From Deltaproteobacteria bacterium (lineage in GTDB: Bacteria; Myxococcota_A; Polyangia; DRWM01; JAAZOP01): 64,000 nt of DNA. The stretch is taken from contig JACRCX010000119.1 in the NCBI GenBank assembly GCA_016218815.1, positions 26,146 to 90,145 of the forward strand, in the 5' to 3' direction. Position 1 is the first letter of the stretch, and every line of letters starts with the position of its first letter. Positions 44,570-54,622 of the stretch are shown here, in pieces. Both the position numbers and the translations under genes were made by a program. Below the pieces are notes generated by a model. The model was not told where the DNA came from. It saw only the letters and a program-made list of their open reading frames with translations, and did no database searches.

Positions 44570-46858
44570 CTACGGCACCGCGGCCACGGACCACCACGGC
44601 GCCGCCAGCTCGTCCCGCTCGACCCGGGCCGCCCACTCGCCGTCGGTCAGGCGCCTCATCCCGCCCTCGACCGACTCGTAGTACGACTGAACCGGGCCCA
44701 CGAAGAGCCGCTCGCCCGCGGGCGTGTCGAAGTCCGCGACCATCCATCGTACCCAGCCGGTCCCGACGTGCAGGATCTGCCGCGTGTCCGGCGAGGTGTG
44801 CACGTCGGCGATCGTCGGGCTGAACACCGACAGGTTCAGGCTCCCGTCGTCGGGCCCGCCGCCCGCGCCGGTGAGCATGATCTCGGCCAGCCAGCCTTCG
44901 ATGCCCGGCACGCAGCCCTCCTGCCACCGTGCGACGCCCTTGAGGAACGCGGTTTCCTCCGCGGACGGCTCCTCCCCCGCCGCGACCCGGAGCGCCACCG
45001 CCTCCAGCGAGTTCATCACCTCGCCGAACCTCCGGAAGTACGACGTCACGCGCTCCAGCCCGACCTCGGCCATCGCCTCCTCGGAATCGCGCGCCAGCCG
45101 GCCGAGTCGCGCGAAGACCTCCGGGTAGGGCTCGACCCACGCGTCGGGATACGAGCAGACCGATTCCGAGTAGCTCTGCTTGGCGTACAGCATGTCGTCG
45201 TGCCGGAGCTGCGCCCAGGACGCGAGCTGCTCGCCCAGGATCCGCCGCGCCCAGGCCGCGGTGCGCATGACCCGCGGGAACGCCGGGTCGGTCGTGTCCT
45301 GCGACAGCGCGCGCAGCGCGCCCAGCCAGCCGTGGTGCACGTCCGTCGTCCAGAACGAGGTTTCGTGCGCGTTGAGCAGCGCGCGCAGCGCCGCGAGGTT
45401 CCCCTGGTAGTGCCACCGCCGGAGCTCGTCCTCCAGCAGGGGCGCGGCGGCGTCGTTGCCCAGGGCGGCGTAGGCGACGTCGAGCGGGTCGGGGAGCAGC
45501 CGGTGCGGGCGGCCACCGTCCCACAAGATGGCGTCGAAAACGACGTTGGCGAAGACGTAGGAGTCCGCCACGAACCGCTGACCGAGCAGCAGGTAGGCCC
45601 TGGGCGGCGGCGTACCGTCCGGCCCGATGGGCGACGAATGGAGGAACTGCGACGCGATGCGCTGCACGCCGTAGTCCTTGGCTCGGACGAGGGCCTGGAG
45701 CTCGGCGACCCGGCGCGCGGCGTCGGCCGGCGAGGCGATCGCCGCGTCGGCGATCAGCCGCTCCATGCCCCGCGGCGTGAGGTTGTCGGACGTTCCCGCG
45801 AACCGCGAGATCACCGCGTCCAGGCGCTCCCACTCCGGCCAGGCGTCGTTGCGCAGGGCCCACTGCAGCACGACGGCGTCCACGAGCTGCCTGGCGGTGT
45901 CCTCGCCCGGCGCGGCGTCCAGGCGGAACTCCGTGCGGCCGAGCCACATCATCGCCCGGAAGTAGCGGTCGATCCCCGGGCAGCCCGGACCCCCGTAGCC
46001 CAGCTCGTCCGGCTCGCAGTCGTAGTGCCCTCGCGGGCGGAACTGCGAGAAGTCGAGCTCCCGCGGGCCGCCGAACAGCGATACCGTCTCGGGCGCCTCC
46101 CGCTGCGCGGTTTCGACCAGCGCCGCGGCGTCGGCGGCGTTCCGTCCCCGGACCGGCGCGACCGGCTCTCCGCGCAGCAGGGACAGGGCGACCGCGACGA
46201 AGACGTCCACGTCGTCGAGCGAGTCGTCAATCGGCCCGCGGGCGGGATCGACGATCATGGCCGCCAGCCCGTTCTGGATCCCGGCCAGCAGTTCGTCGAG
46301 CGCCGGCGCCAGGACCTCGGTCTCCGTCTCCAGCAGCAGGGAATCGTACGAGCGGTGCAGCGCGTCGAGCACCGAATCGACGGTCACGAGCACCGGGAGA
46401 TCGAGGCCGTAGATGTCGTAGTACGCCTCCGCCGAGTCGCTCGAGTGCCGGTCTGCCAGGACCACGAAACCGTCGCGCGCGAGCGCGTCGCGCTGCGCCT
46501 GGGAGAGCCCGAGCGCGCCGTCGACGAGCCCGAACCAGGCCGCCGCTTCCGGCCGGAAGCCGGGCCGTTCGAGGTACGTGCGGGCCGGGGCGACCTGCTT
46601 CAGGAACTCGTCCACGTCCAGCCCGGCGAACCGTTCCAGGACCGCCGCCAGCTCCTCGCGGCAGGTCTCGTCCTCCCCGGACGACGCGCACGGCGGGGTG
46701 CAGACGCCGGCGGAGCAGACCAGGTCCCAGGCGCAATCGTCCACGCGGCCGCAGGACTCTCCCACGCGGTTCCCGAGCGGTCCGGCCGGCGGGTCGCAGG
46801 CGACCAGCAGCAGCGGAACGAGCGACAGGATCGCGGGCGGCAGGCGGGTTGCAGGCAC
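44570..46858 (-). CDS. DUF3160 family lipoprotein with Cys-rich N-terminus
   Basis: The 762-residue product has a GTG start with GGAGGTGCCGCC upstream and a signal peptide ending VPLLLVAC. A Cys-rich segment follows (residues 30-65: ESCGRVDDCAWDLVCSAGVC). From about residue 70 the DUF3160 domain is recognisable by its phrases: LERFAGLDVDEFLKQV, ARDGFVVLADRHSSDS, YDIYGLDLPVLVTVDSVLDA, FLHSSPIGPDGT, and TTDVHHGWLGALRALSQDTT. It is a large, mostly helical, extracytoplasmic protein family of unknown function, frequent in myxobacteria and other slow-growing Gram-negatives. The divergent gene is the S41 protease. Confidence 0.88.
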   Translation of the reverse strand: MPATRLPPAILSLVPLLLVACDPPAGPLGNRVGESCGRVDDCAWDLVCSAGVCTPPCASSGEDETCREELAAVLERFAGLDVDEFLKQVAPARTYLERPGFRPEAAAWFGLVDGALGLSQAQRDALARDGFVVLADRHSSDSAEAYYDIYGLDLPVLVTVDSVLDALHRSYDSLLLETETEVLAPALDELLAGIQNGLAAMIVDPARGPIDDSLDDVDVFVAVALSLLRGEPVAPVRGRNAADAAALVETAQREAPETVSLFGGPRELDFSQFRPRGHYDCEPDELGYGGPGCPGIDRYFRAMMWLGRTEFRLDAAPGEDTARQLVDAVVLQWALRNDAWPEWERLDAVISRFAGTSDNLTPRGMERLIADAAIASPADAARRVAELQALVRAKDYGVQRIASQFLHSSPIGPDGTPPPRAYLLLGQRFVADSYVFANVVFDAILWDGGRPHRLLPDPLDVAYAALGNDAAAPLLEDELRRWHYQGNLAALRALLNAHETSFWTTDVHHGWLGALRALSQDTTDPAFPRVMRTAAWARRILGEQLASWAQLRHDDMLYAKQSYSESVCSYPDAWVEPYPEVFARLGRLARDSEEAMAEVGLERVTSYFRRFGEVMNSLEAVALRVAAGEEPSAEETAFLKGVARWQEGCVPGIEGWLAEIMLTGAGGGPDDGSLNLSVFSPTIADVHTSPDTRQILHVGTGWVRWMVADFDTPAGERLFVGPVQSYYESVEGGMRRLTDGEWAARVERDELAAPWWSVAAVP

Positions 46859-47233
46859 GGCGGCACCTCCCGACCCAGGGCCGGGAGCAAGACGCAGGCC
46901 ACCCCGGCACACGAGCGCGGCGATCCGGCAACGGCGCGCGGGCGAAGGACTCCTGGCCTCTCGGCCGCGCCGTCTCTGCCGCCCGCGCCGCCAACTTCCC
47001 TCCGATCCGGCAACCCCGTTGACGCCTCCCGGAACGACTCAGGCCGATCCCATCGGGACATCTCCCGCGGCCGCGGGTCCATCGCCGCGCCTCCGGACGA
47101 ACGACTCGACCGGGACGACCCGCGAAGAACCAACAACCCCAAGTTGTTCCCGCCCCATGATTATCCTAGGATGGCTTGCGGAGGGCGAGCTGCCGAGGTG
47201 GTTCGCTACGGGTGCGAGAGGAGAAACCGGACG
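46859..47233. other. Divergent intergenic region, DUF3160 and S41 protease genes
   Basis: About 375 bases that should carry both promoters. A locally AT-richer stretch near 47120-47170 contains a partial inverted repeat (AACAAC-CCCAA-GTTGTT, 47132-47148) and TATCCT at 47163, which could be a -10. No gene, RNA or dispersed repeat was recognised. Confidence 0.4.
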
Positions 47234-50200
47234 ATGGATGGAACGGCGTCGGGAAGTGGTGGCGGGTGGAGGAGGCGGCTCATCGGCGAAAGGGCGCTGG
47301 TGGGTTATACGGTCCTGTTGATTCTCGCGCTCACGGTGGCCTACGGGTCCCGTTCCGGTCTGGCCCAGCGCATCGAGACCCTGGGCGGGATGCCGCCGGC
47401 GCGCGCCGAAGTGCCGCCGTACGACCTCGGTCGTCTGCGGATCTTCAACCGCGTGCTGTTCCACGTCACGTACGAGTACGTCGACCCGCGGCGCATCGAC
47501 CCGCGCAAGATGTTGCTGGGCGCGCTGGACGCCATCGAGGGCGCGGTGCCCGAGGTGATGGTCAGCGCCGTGGAGGACGGGAAGGCGGTCGAGGTCCGTG
47601 TCGGGGCGAACAGCGAGCGCTTCCGCATCGACGACGTCGACTCGCCGTGGCGCCTCGCCTCCCGCATGTACTCCATCGTGCGGTTCCTCTCGGGCAAGTT
47701 CGTCAGCAAGGCGGTGATCGAGAAGCCCGAGGACGTGGAGTACGCCGCGGTCAACGGCATGCTCCGGACGTTGGACCCCCACACCACGCTGCTCACGCCC
47801 GAGGCCAACCGGGACATGCGGATGGCGACGCAGGGCGAGTTCGGCGGCATCGGCATCAACATCGGCTCACGGGACGGCAAGCTGACGGTCATCTCGCCGA
47901 TCCACGACACGCCCGCGTGGCGCGCCGGCCTGAAGGCGGGGGACCACATCGTGCAGATCGGCGACGAGTCGACGATCAATATGGACCTGGACGAGGCGGT
48001 GACGAAGCTGCGGGGCCCGGCCGACACGCCGGTGGTGATCTGGATCGAGCGCGAGGGCTGGACGGAGCCGCACCGCTTCGAGATCACGCGCGCGGTCATC
48101 CCGATCGAGTCCGTGAAGTGGGCGATGCTCGCCGACGGCGTGGGCTACGCCCAGGTCATCCAGTTCAGCCGCACGACCGCGACCGACCTCGCCCGCGCCC
48201 TGGAGAAGATGCGCGGCCAGGGCATGCGGCGCCTGGTGATGGACCTGCGCGACGATCCCGGCGGCGTGCTGGAAAGCTCGGTCGAGCTGGCCGATCTCTT
48301 CCTGCGCAGCGGCACCATCCTCACCACCGCCGGCAACGACCCGGCGGAGAACTCCGTGGAGAACGCCCGTGCCGCGGGCACCGAGCCCGACTACCCCCTG
48401 GTGGTGCTCGTCAACGGCGGCTCCGCCAGCGCCTCCGAGATTGTCGCCGGCGCCCTCAAGAACACCGGTCGCGCCCTGCTCGTCGGCCGCCGCACCTTCG
48501 GCAAGGGATCGGTGCAGGCGATCCACGAGTTCGACGACGACTCCGCGCTCAAGATCACGATCGCCCAGTACCTGACCCCGGGCGACATCTCGATCCAGTC
48601 CGTCGGCATCGTGCCCGACGTCGAGACCCTCCCCATGGGCTTCGACCCGGAGCGGATGGACCTCTATCCGGGCGAGCCGGAGTGGAGCGAGGCGGAGCTG
48701 GACGCGCACCTCTCCAGCGACCGCGCCGCGATGGAGCAGTCGTCGGCGTACTCGGTCCGCTACTTCCAGGACACGCGGGACAAGGAGGAGCCGGAGGGCG
48801 AGGCCCCGCCCGACCCGAACGCACCGGTCGTGGCGCCGCCCGGCGGCGTCCTGCTGCAGCCCGGCGACGAGCCGATGGAGCTGGACTTCGAGATCAAGCT
48901 GGCGCAGCGGATCGCCGCCGGCGCGAGCGAAGCGACGCGCCGCCGGATGACGGCCGAGATCGGGCCCCTGTTGCGCGAGGTGCAGACCGAGGAGGACGCG
49001 AAGCTCGAGGAGGCGATGCGGGGCATCGAGATCGACTGGAGCGCCGGCGTCCCGGCCGTGGCCGGCTCGACCGCGCACCTCACGACCGTCCTCAACGACG
49101 GCCAGACGCTGGGACCCTACAAGCCCGGCGAGAAGGTGACGCTCGCGCTCAAGGTGCGGAACGACGGGCCGGACACCCTGTACCGCCTGCGGGCAATCAC
49201 CGAGTCGGACGACCCGGTCTTCGCCGATCGCGAGTTCCTCTTCGGGCGCCTGGGCCCGGGTGAGGAGCGGACGTGGAGCATCGAGACCAAGGTCCCGGAG
49301 CACGCGGTGCAGCGGCTCGATCCGGTGAAGTTCAACTTCGCCGCGGAGGGCGACCCGACGATCGAGCCGGTCGAGTTCCGGGCGGCGCTGGCCGACATCG
49401 GCCACCCCGTGTTCGCCTACCACCTCGCGGTGGCCGACGACGTGTCGGGAAACGGCGACGGCCGCATCCAGCGCGGCGAGACGGCCCGCCTGGTCGTGGA
49501 CATCGAGAACCGCGGCGAGGTCGCGGCGGTCGACTCCGTCGCGTCCATCCGCAACAAGTCGGGCGAGCAGGTCTACATCCGCAGCGGCCGGGCCAAGCTG
49601 GACGAGATTCCCCCCGGCGGCCATGTGGTGGCCGTGTTCGAGCTGGAGGTCAAGGACGCCTACGACCAGGACACCTTCCTGCTCGAATTCAGCGTCACCG
49701 ACTTCGAGACGCGCGACTTCGTGGCCGAGCGCATCGCGCTCCCGGTCGCCCCGGCCGCGACGGCGACGCCGGCGTCGGCCGAGGGCGTCGTCCAGCCGCG
49801 CGTCGCGCCGCTCACCTTGCGCGAGGTCGCCGAGGACGGGGGCGCGCCGGTCGGCACGATCGATGCGACCGCGAAGCTGGCGCGCACCAACACCCTCCCG
49901 GGCTGGGTCCGCGTCCGCCTCCCCGACGGGCATGCCGGGTGGGTGACCGAGGCCGAGGTCCGGGCGGCGACGGGTGCGGCGGCGGAGACGGTCGTGTTCA
50001 CGCCCGCCCCCGGCAACGTCCAGCCGCGCTTCGCCCGCCTCGACGCCCCGCTCGCCGTCCCGGCCGCGATGGCGGTGCTCTCCGGCGTGGTCGAGGACGA
50101 CAGCCCGATCCTCGATCTCCAGGTCTACGTGGGCGACGTCAAGGTGTTCTACGAGAACTACCGCGAGGCGAACACGAACCGGGTCGAGTGGAACGTCGAG

Positions 50201-50356
50201 CTGGCGCTGGAAGGCGGCATGAACGAGATCCGGATCTTCGTGCGCGAGACGGCCGAGGTCACCACCTGGCGCGGGCTCTGCATCCGCCGCGATAACGCCG
50301 ACGGCACGACGATGCCCACCGAGAAGCGTTCCTTCGAGGACATGCTCGAGGAGTAG
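47234..50356 (+). CDS. S41-family PDZ serine protease with C-terminal accessory domains (MXAN_5808-like)
   Basis: C-terminal-processing (CtpA-like) proteases cut periplasmic proteins. The 1040-residue product has an N-terminal membrane anchor (ALVGYTVLLILALTVAYGS, about 20-38) and a PDZ domain (about 205-280: TQGEFGGIGINIGSRDGKLT). The S41 domain has the nucleophile in VNGGSASASEIVAGALKN and the general base Lys in RRTFGKGSVQAI, with FEFDDDSALKITIAQYLTPGG-like end. The rest is accessory: a linker, an Ig-like CARDB-type domain with GDGRIQRGETARLVVDIENR, an SH3-type domain (GWVRVRLPDGHAGWVTEAEV), and a final Ig-like domain. This matches the MXAN_5808 family. ATG follows GAGGAG. Likely inner-membrane anchored with the active site in the periplasm. 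Confidence 0.9.
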   Translation: MDGTASGSGGGWRRRLIGERALVGYTVLLILALTVAYGSRSGLAQRIETLGGMPPARAEVPPYDLGRLRIFNRVLFHVTYEYVDPRRIDPRKMLLGALDAIEGAVPEVMVSAVEDGKAVEVRVGANSERFRIDDVDSPWRLASRMYSIVRFLSGKFVSKAVIEKPEDVEYAAVNGMLRTLDPHTTLLTPEANRDMRMATQGEFGGIGINIGSRDGKLTVISPIHDTPAWRAGLKAGDHIVQIGDESTINMDLDEAVTKLRGPADTPVVIWIEREGWTEPHRFEITRAVIPIESVKWAMLADGVGYAQVIQFSRTTATDLARALEKMRGQGMRRLVMDLRDDPGGVLESSVELADLFLRSGTILTTAGNDPAENSVENARAAGTEPDYPLVVLVNGGSASASEIVAGALKNTGRALLVGRRTFGKGSVQAIHEFDDDSALKITIAQYLTPGDISIQSVGIVPDVETLPMGFDPERMDLYPGEPEWSEAELDAHLSSDRAAMEQSSAYSVRYFQDTRDKEEPEGEAPPDPNAPVVAPPGGVLLQPGDEPMELDFEIKLAQRIAAGASEATRRRMTAEIGPLLREVQTEEDAKLEEAMRGIEIDWSAGVPAVAGSTAHLTTVLNDGQTLGPYKPGEKVTLALKVRNDGPDTLYRLRAITESDDPVFADREFLFGRLGPGEERTWSIETKVPEHAVQRLDPVKFNFAAEGDPTIEPVEFRAALADIGHPVFAYHLAVADDVSGNGDGRIQRGETARLVVDIENRGEVAAVDSVASIRNKSGEQVYIRSGRAKLDEIPPGGHVVAVFELEVKDAYDQDTFLLEFSVTDFETRDFVAERIALPVAPAATATPASAEGVVQPRVAPLTLREVAEDGGAPVGTIDATAKLARTNTLPGWVRVRLPDGHAGWVTEAEVRAATGAAAETVVFTPAPGNVQPRFARLDAPLAVPAAMAVLSGVVEDDSPILDLQVYVGDVKVFYENYREANTNRVEWNVELALEGGMNEIRIFVRETAEVTTWRGLCIRRDNADGTTMPTEKRSFEDMLEE

Positions 50357-50358
50357 CG

Positions 50359-51162
50359 TCAGCCGGCCAGCGGCCCCACCACGGCGGCCCAGACGTCCAG
50401 CAGGAACAGGGCGAGCATCGAGCCCGCGAGCGCGTCCACGACGACCCGGCCCAGCGGCCGGCTCTCCCCCGGTCCCTCGTCGAGGGAGAACACGAAGGGG
50501 AGCGTCGCCGCGAAGACCAGCCCGTACGCCGCCGAGCCCGTCCCGAGCATTCGCGACCGGTCGGCGTAGTCGAACAGGCCGGCAAGGTAGGGGCTGGCCA
50601 TGAACAGCGTCTCCGCGAACGCCGTGGCGTACGACATCGCGAGCACCGCAAGCACGGTGGCCCAACGCCCGCCGCCGAGCACCCGGCGGACGCGGCGCAG
50701 GCCGATGCTCATCACCGTGTAATAGGTCGTGAAGTAGACGTGGGCCAGGAAGTAGAGGAAGACCGGGACTTCCCCCCCTCCCCGGTCCATCAGGCGCGAC
50801 TCGACGTGCCAGCGCACCGCGAAGCCGTAGGTCATCCCCAGCTCGTCGAAGAAGAAGTGAGTGATGAAGTACGACCCGACGAAGGCGACGATCGCGACCC
50901 AGACGTTGAACTTCAGCCAGTAACGTTCCCTCAGCGGCCTCCCGCGGTCGGCCTTGCCGGGGCGGACCAGCGGTACGACGATCAGCGGCAGGAAGACTCC
51001 GAGGCCCAGGGCCAGGCAGGCGACGTCGCCCATCCTGTGTGCGAGCCCGCCGAGCATGACGGCGGCGACGATCGCGATCCAGACGAGCGAGTGAAGAAGG
51101 AAGAACTTCTCCCCCCACGCCTTGCTGGGATTCTCCGAAAGCCAGCCCCGGCCCTGTGCCAT
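50359..51162 (-). CDS. Cycloeucalenol cycloisomerase (CPI1) family membrane protein
   Basis: The 267-residue multi-pass protein aligns, from recognition, along its length with plant CPI1 (EC 5.5.1.9), which opens the cyclopropane ring of cycloeucalenol in sterol synthesis: NPSKAWGEKFFLLHSLVW at the N-terminus, PGKADRGRPLRERYWLKFNV, FVGSYFITHFFFDELGMTY, FLAHVYFTTYYTVMS, AMSYATAFAETLFMASPYL, DYADRSRMLGTGSAAYGL, and GRVVVDALAGSMLALFLLDVW at the C-terminus. The usual KADR, DRS and DAL phrases are intact. ATG 51162 begins the protein at MAQGRGWLSENPSK. No other sterol gene is in the window. Substrate in a bacterium is unproven. Family confidence is high. Confidence 0.88.
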   Translation of the reverse strand: MAQGRGWLSENPSKAWGEKFFLLHSLVWIAIVAAVMLGGLAHRMGDVACLALGLGVFLPLIVVPLVRPGKADRGRPLRERYWLKFNVWVAIVAFVGSYFITHFFFDELGMTYGFAVRWHVESRLMDRGGGEVPVFLYFLAHVYFTTYYTVMSIGLRRVRRVLGGGRWATVLAVLAMSYATAFAETLFMASPYLAGLFDYADRSRMLGTGSAAYGLVFAATLPFVFSLDEGPGESRPLGRVVVDALAGSMLALFLLDVWAAVVGPLAG

Positions 51163-51253
51163 GGCGGATCCGTAACAGAGCGCCCCCACCCAGGCCAGAA
51201 ACCGGTGACCTGACCCCCTTTGCGCCCCTTGCGGTCCCTCGCGTCCCTTGCGT

Positions 51254-51301
51254 GCCTGCCCTGAGCGACGTCGAAGGGCCTGCCCTGAGCGACGTCGAAG
51301 G
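51254..51301. repeat. Family 3 repeat as an exact 24-bp tandem pair
   Basis: Two identical 24-base units, each CCTGCCCTGAGCGAC followed by GTCGAAGGG, lie between the divergent cycloisomerase-like and receiver genes. Confidence 0.9.
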
Positions 51302-51342
51302 GAACTCCGGATGGTGCCCCCCCGGCGGCCTTCGCATTCGGG

Positions 51343-51371
51343 TTGACATGAGCCGCCATTCCCGTTACTCC
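51343..51371 (+). promoter_or_regulatory. Candidate promoter of the receiver/Lrp-like gene
   Basis: A perfect TTGACA (51343-51348), rare in such G+C-rich sequence, is followed after 17 bases by TACTCC, a weak -10. It lies 58 bases upstream of the ATG at 51407. Confidence 0.4.
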
Positions 51372-51406
51372 ACCCTCCGAATCCAGCAGGGGGGACGGAG
51401 GTCCGG

Positions 51407-52363
51407 ATGAAGAAACGGGTGTTGCTCGTTCACGAAGAGGCGGTCGTACGACGGCGTTTGACGTCCGCGCTGCCGGCGGCGGAGTTCGAGGTGGCCCAGG
51501 CTGCGGATGGGCTGGCGGCTTTGCGCCTCATCGACGAGAAAGCCGCGTCCGGCGCGGCTTTTCACATCGTCGCGGTCCATGACGCGCTGCCCGACATGGA
51601 CGGGTCGACCGTGCTCGCCGTCGTGAAGGGTCGATTCCCCCACACGTCGACGGTGCTCCTGGTCGACGGTGCGGACGCCGCGGGCGGCGAAGGCGGCGAC
51701 ATCCCGGTCCCCTTCCTCGCCCCGGACCGCCTGGCTGCCGTCCTGCGGGCGACGGCCGTGACGTCCCCCGGGGTCCCCTCCGTGGCCCCGACGGCCCTGC
51801 CGCCTCCCGCCGGCGCCTATGTGCTCGCACGCCTCGATCCCGCGTCGGATCCGCTCAAGGTGCTCGGCGAGCTGGGCTGCTGCGAGCTGGCCGCGCACTG
51901 CGACGCCGTTCGCGACGACCGGTTCGGCATCGTCCAGCTGCTGCGTGGCCCTCGAGCCGCCGTCACCGACCAGGCGAAGGCGCTCCTGGACGGACGTCCC
52001 GGGGTCGCGGGATGGGAGCTGGTGCACGTCGGTGCGCCCAAGGTGCCCGACGGAATGTGGGGTTTCCTGGATGCCCATGATCGGGCGCAAACGACCGACG
52101 CGGGGCGAACGCGCAACTCCGAGCGTCCGGCGGCCTACGTCATCGTTGAGGCGAATCCGCCCGATCGGATGGACCTTTACGTGCGTTTGCGGCTCCAGGA
52201 CGAGGCAGTCGAGGTCGATGTCGCCGAGGACGGGCGGATCTTCCTGCTCCTGCAGGCTGACGACTTCGGCGGCCTGCACCGGGTCATGCACGAGCGCATC
52301 CGGATGCTGCCGGGCGTGACTCGCGTGCACGAGATGAAGCTCGTGCCCTACGCGGGGGGCTGA
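51407..52363 (+). CDS. Response-regulator receiver fused to two Lrp/AsnC-like ligand-binding domains
   Basis: The 318-residue product starts with a receiver domain (to about residue 115): acidic pair in LLVHEEAVVRR, phosphoacceptor-like Asp in VAVHDALPDMDG, but the conserved Lys near the end is not evident. Two similar domains follow: AYVLARLDPASDPLKVLGEL to LPPxGVxGW and AYVIVEANPPDRMDLYVRLR to MLPGVTRVHEMKLV. The AYVxV start and LPGV end are the signature of Lrp/AsnC-type alpha-beta sensor domains that bind amino acids. No HTH domain is present. It lies 8 bases before the NuoE-like gene, with GGAGGT before the ATG, so it is probably in the same operon and may sense a metabolite for the complex. 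Confidence 0.78.
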   Translation: MKKRVLLVHEEAVVRRRLTSALPAAEFEVAQAADGLAALRLIDEKAASGAAFHIVAVHDALPDMDGSTVLAVVKGRFPHTSTVLLVDGADAAGGEGGDIPVPFLAPDRLAAVLRATAVTSPGVPSVAPTALPPPAGAYVLARLDPASDPLKVLGELGCCELAAHCDAVRDDRFGIVQLLRGPRAAVTDQAKALLDGRPGVAGWELVHVGAPKVPDGMWGFLDAHDRAQTTDAGRTRNSERPAAYVIVEANPPDRMDLYVRLRLQDEAVEVDVAEDGRIFLLLQADDFGGLHRVMHERIRMLPGVTRVHEMKLVPYAGG

Positions 52364-52371
52364 GGTGGCGC

Positions 52372-52847
52372 ATGGCTGAATCGCAAGGCAATTCGTTCGC
52401 CCGGGCCCTGTGGATGACCGAGGGTCGGGCGCGGGACCTGATCCCGCTGCTCCAGGCCGCGCAGGAAGCCTTCGGCTACATCCCCGAACGGGCCATGGAG
52501 TCGATCGCCGGACTCACCGGCATCCCTGTTTCGGAAATCTACGGTGTTGTGACTTTCTACAAGCAGTTCCGGCTGACGCGTCGGGGCAAGTACATGCTCA
52601 AGCTGTGCGACGGCACCGCCTGCCACGTCAACGGCTCGACCGACCTCGAGATCGCCGTCGAGGACGCGCTCAAGATCCGCCGCGGTCAGACGGACCCGGA
52701 CCTGCTGTTCACGCTCGAGGTCGTCAACTGCGTCGGCTGCTGCAGCCTGGCGCCGGTGCTGATGGTCGAGGACGAGACGCACGGCACGCTCAACCCGCGC
52801 AAGGTGACCACGCTACTCAAGAAGCTGCGCACGGAGGCCAAGTCGTC

Positions 52848-52851
<4 letters not shown>
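52372..52851 (+). CDS. NuoE/HydC-like [2Fe-2S] subunit
   Basis: The 159-residue product is a thioredoxin-fold ferredoxin subunit like the NuoE of complex I, HydC of bifurcating hydrogenase or StnA-type subunits. Helical N-terminus RARDLIPLLQAAQEAFGYIP, then IPVSEIYGVVTFYKQFRL, and four Cys ligands in KLCDGTACHVNG and VVNCVGCCSLAPV. The ATG follows GAGGTGGCGC. The stop overlaps the start of the next gene in an ATGA, so the subunits are made together. Confidence 0.94.
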
Positions 52852-54605
<1,754 letters not shown>

Positions 54606-54622
54606 GCGGGAGGAGAACGAAC

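Noticed and set aside
47867..51349. Long minus-strand open frame across the S41 protease and cycloisomerase-like genes
   Set aside because: Shadow of the S41 protease frame; no protein family is visible in it.
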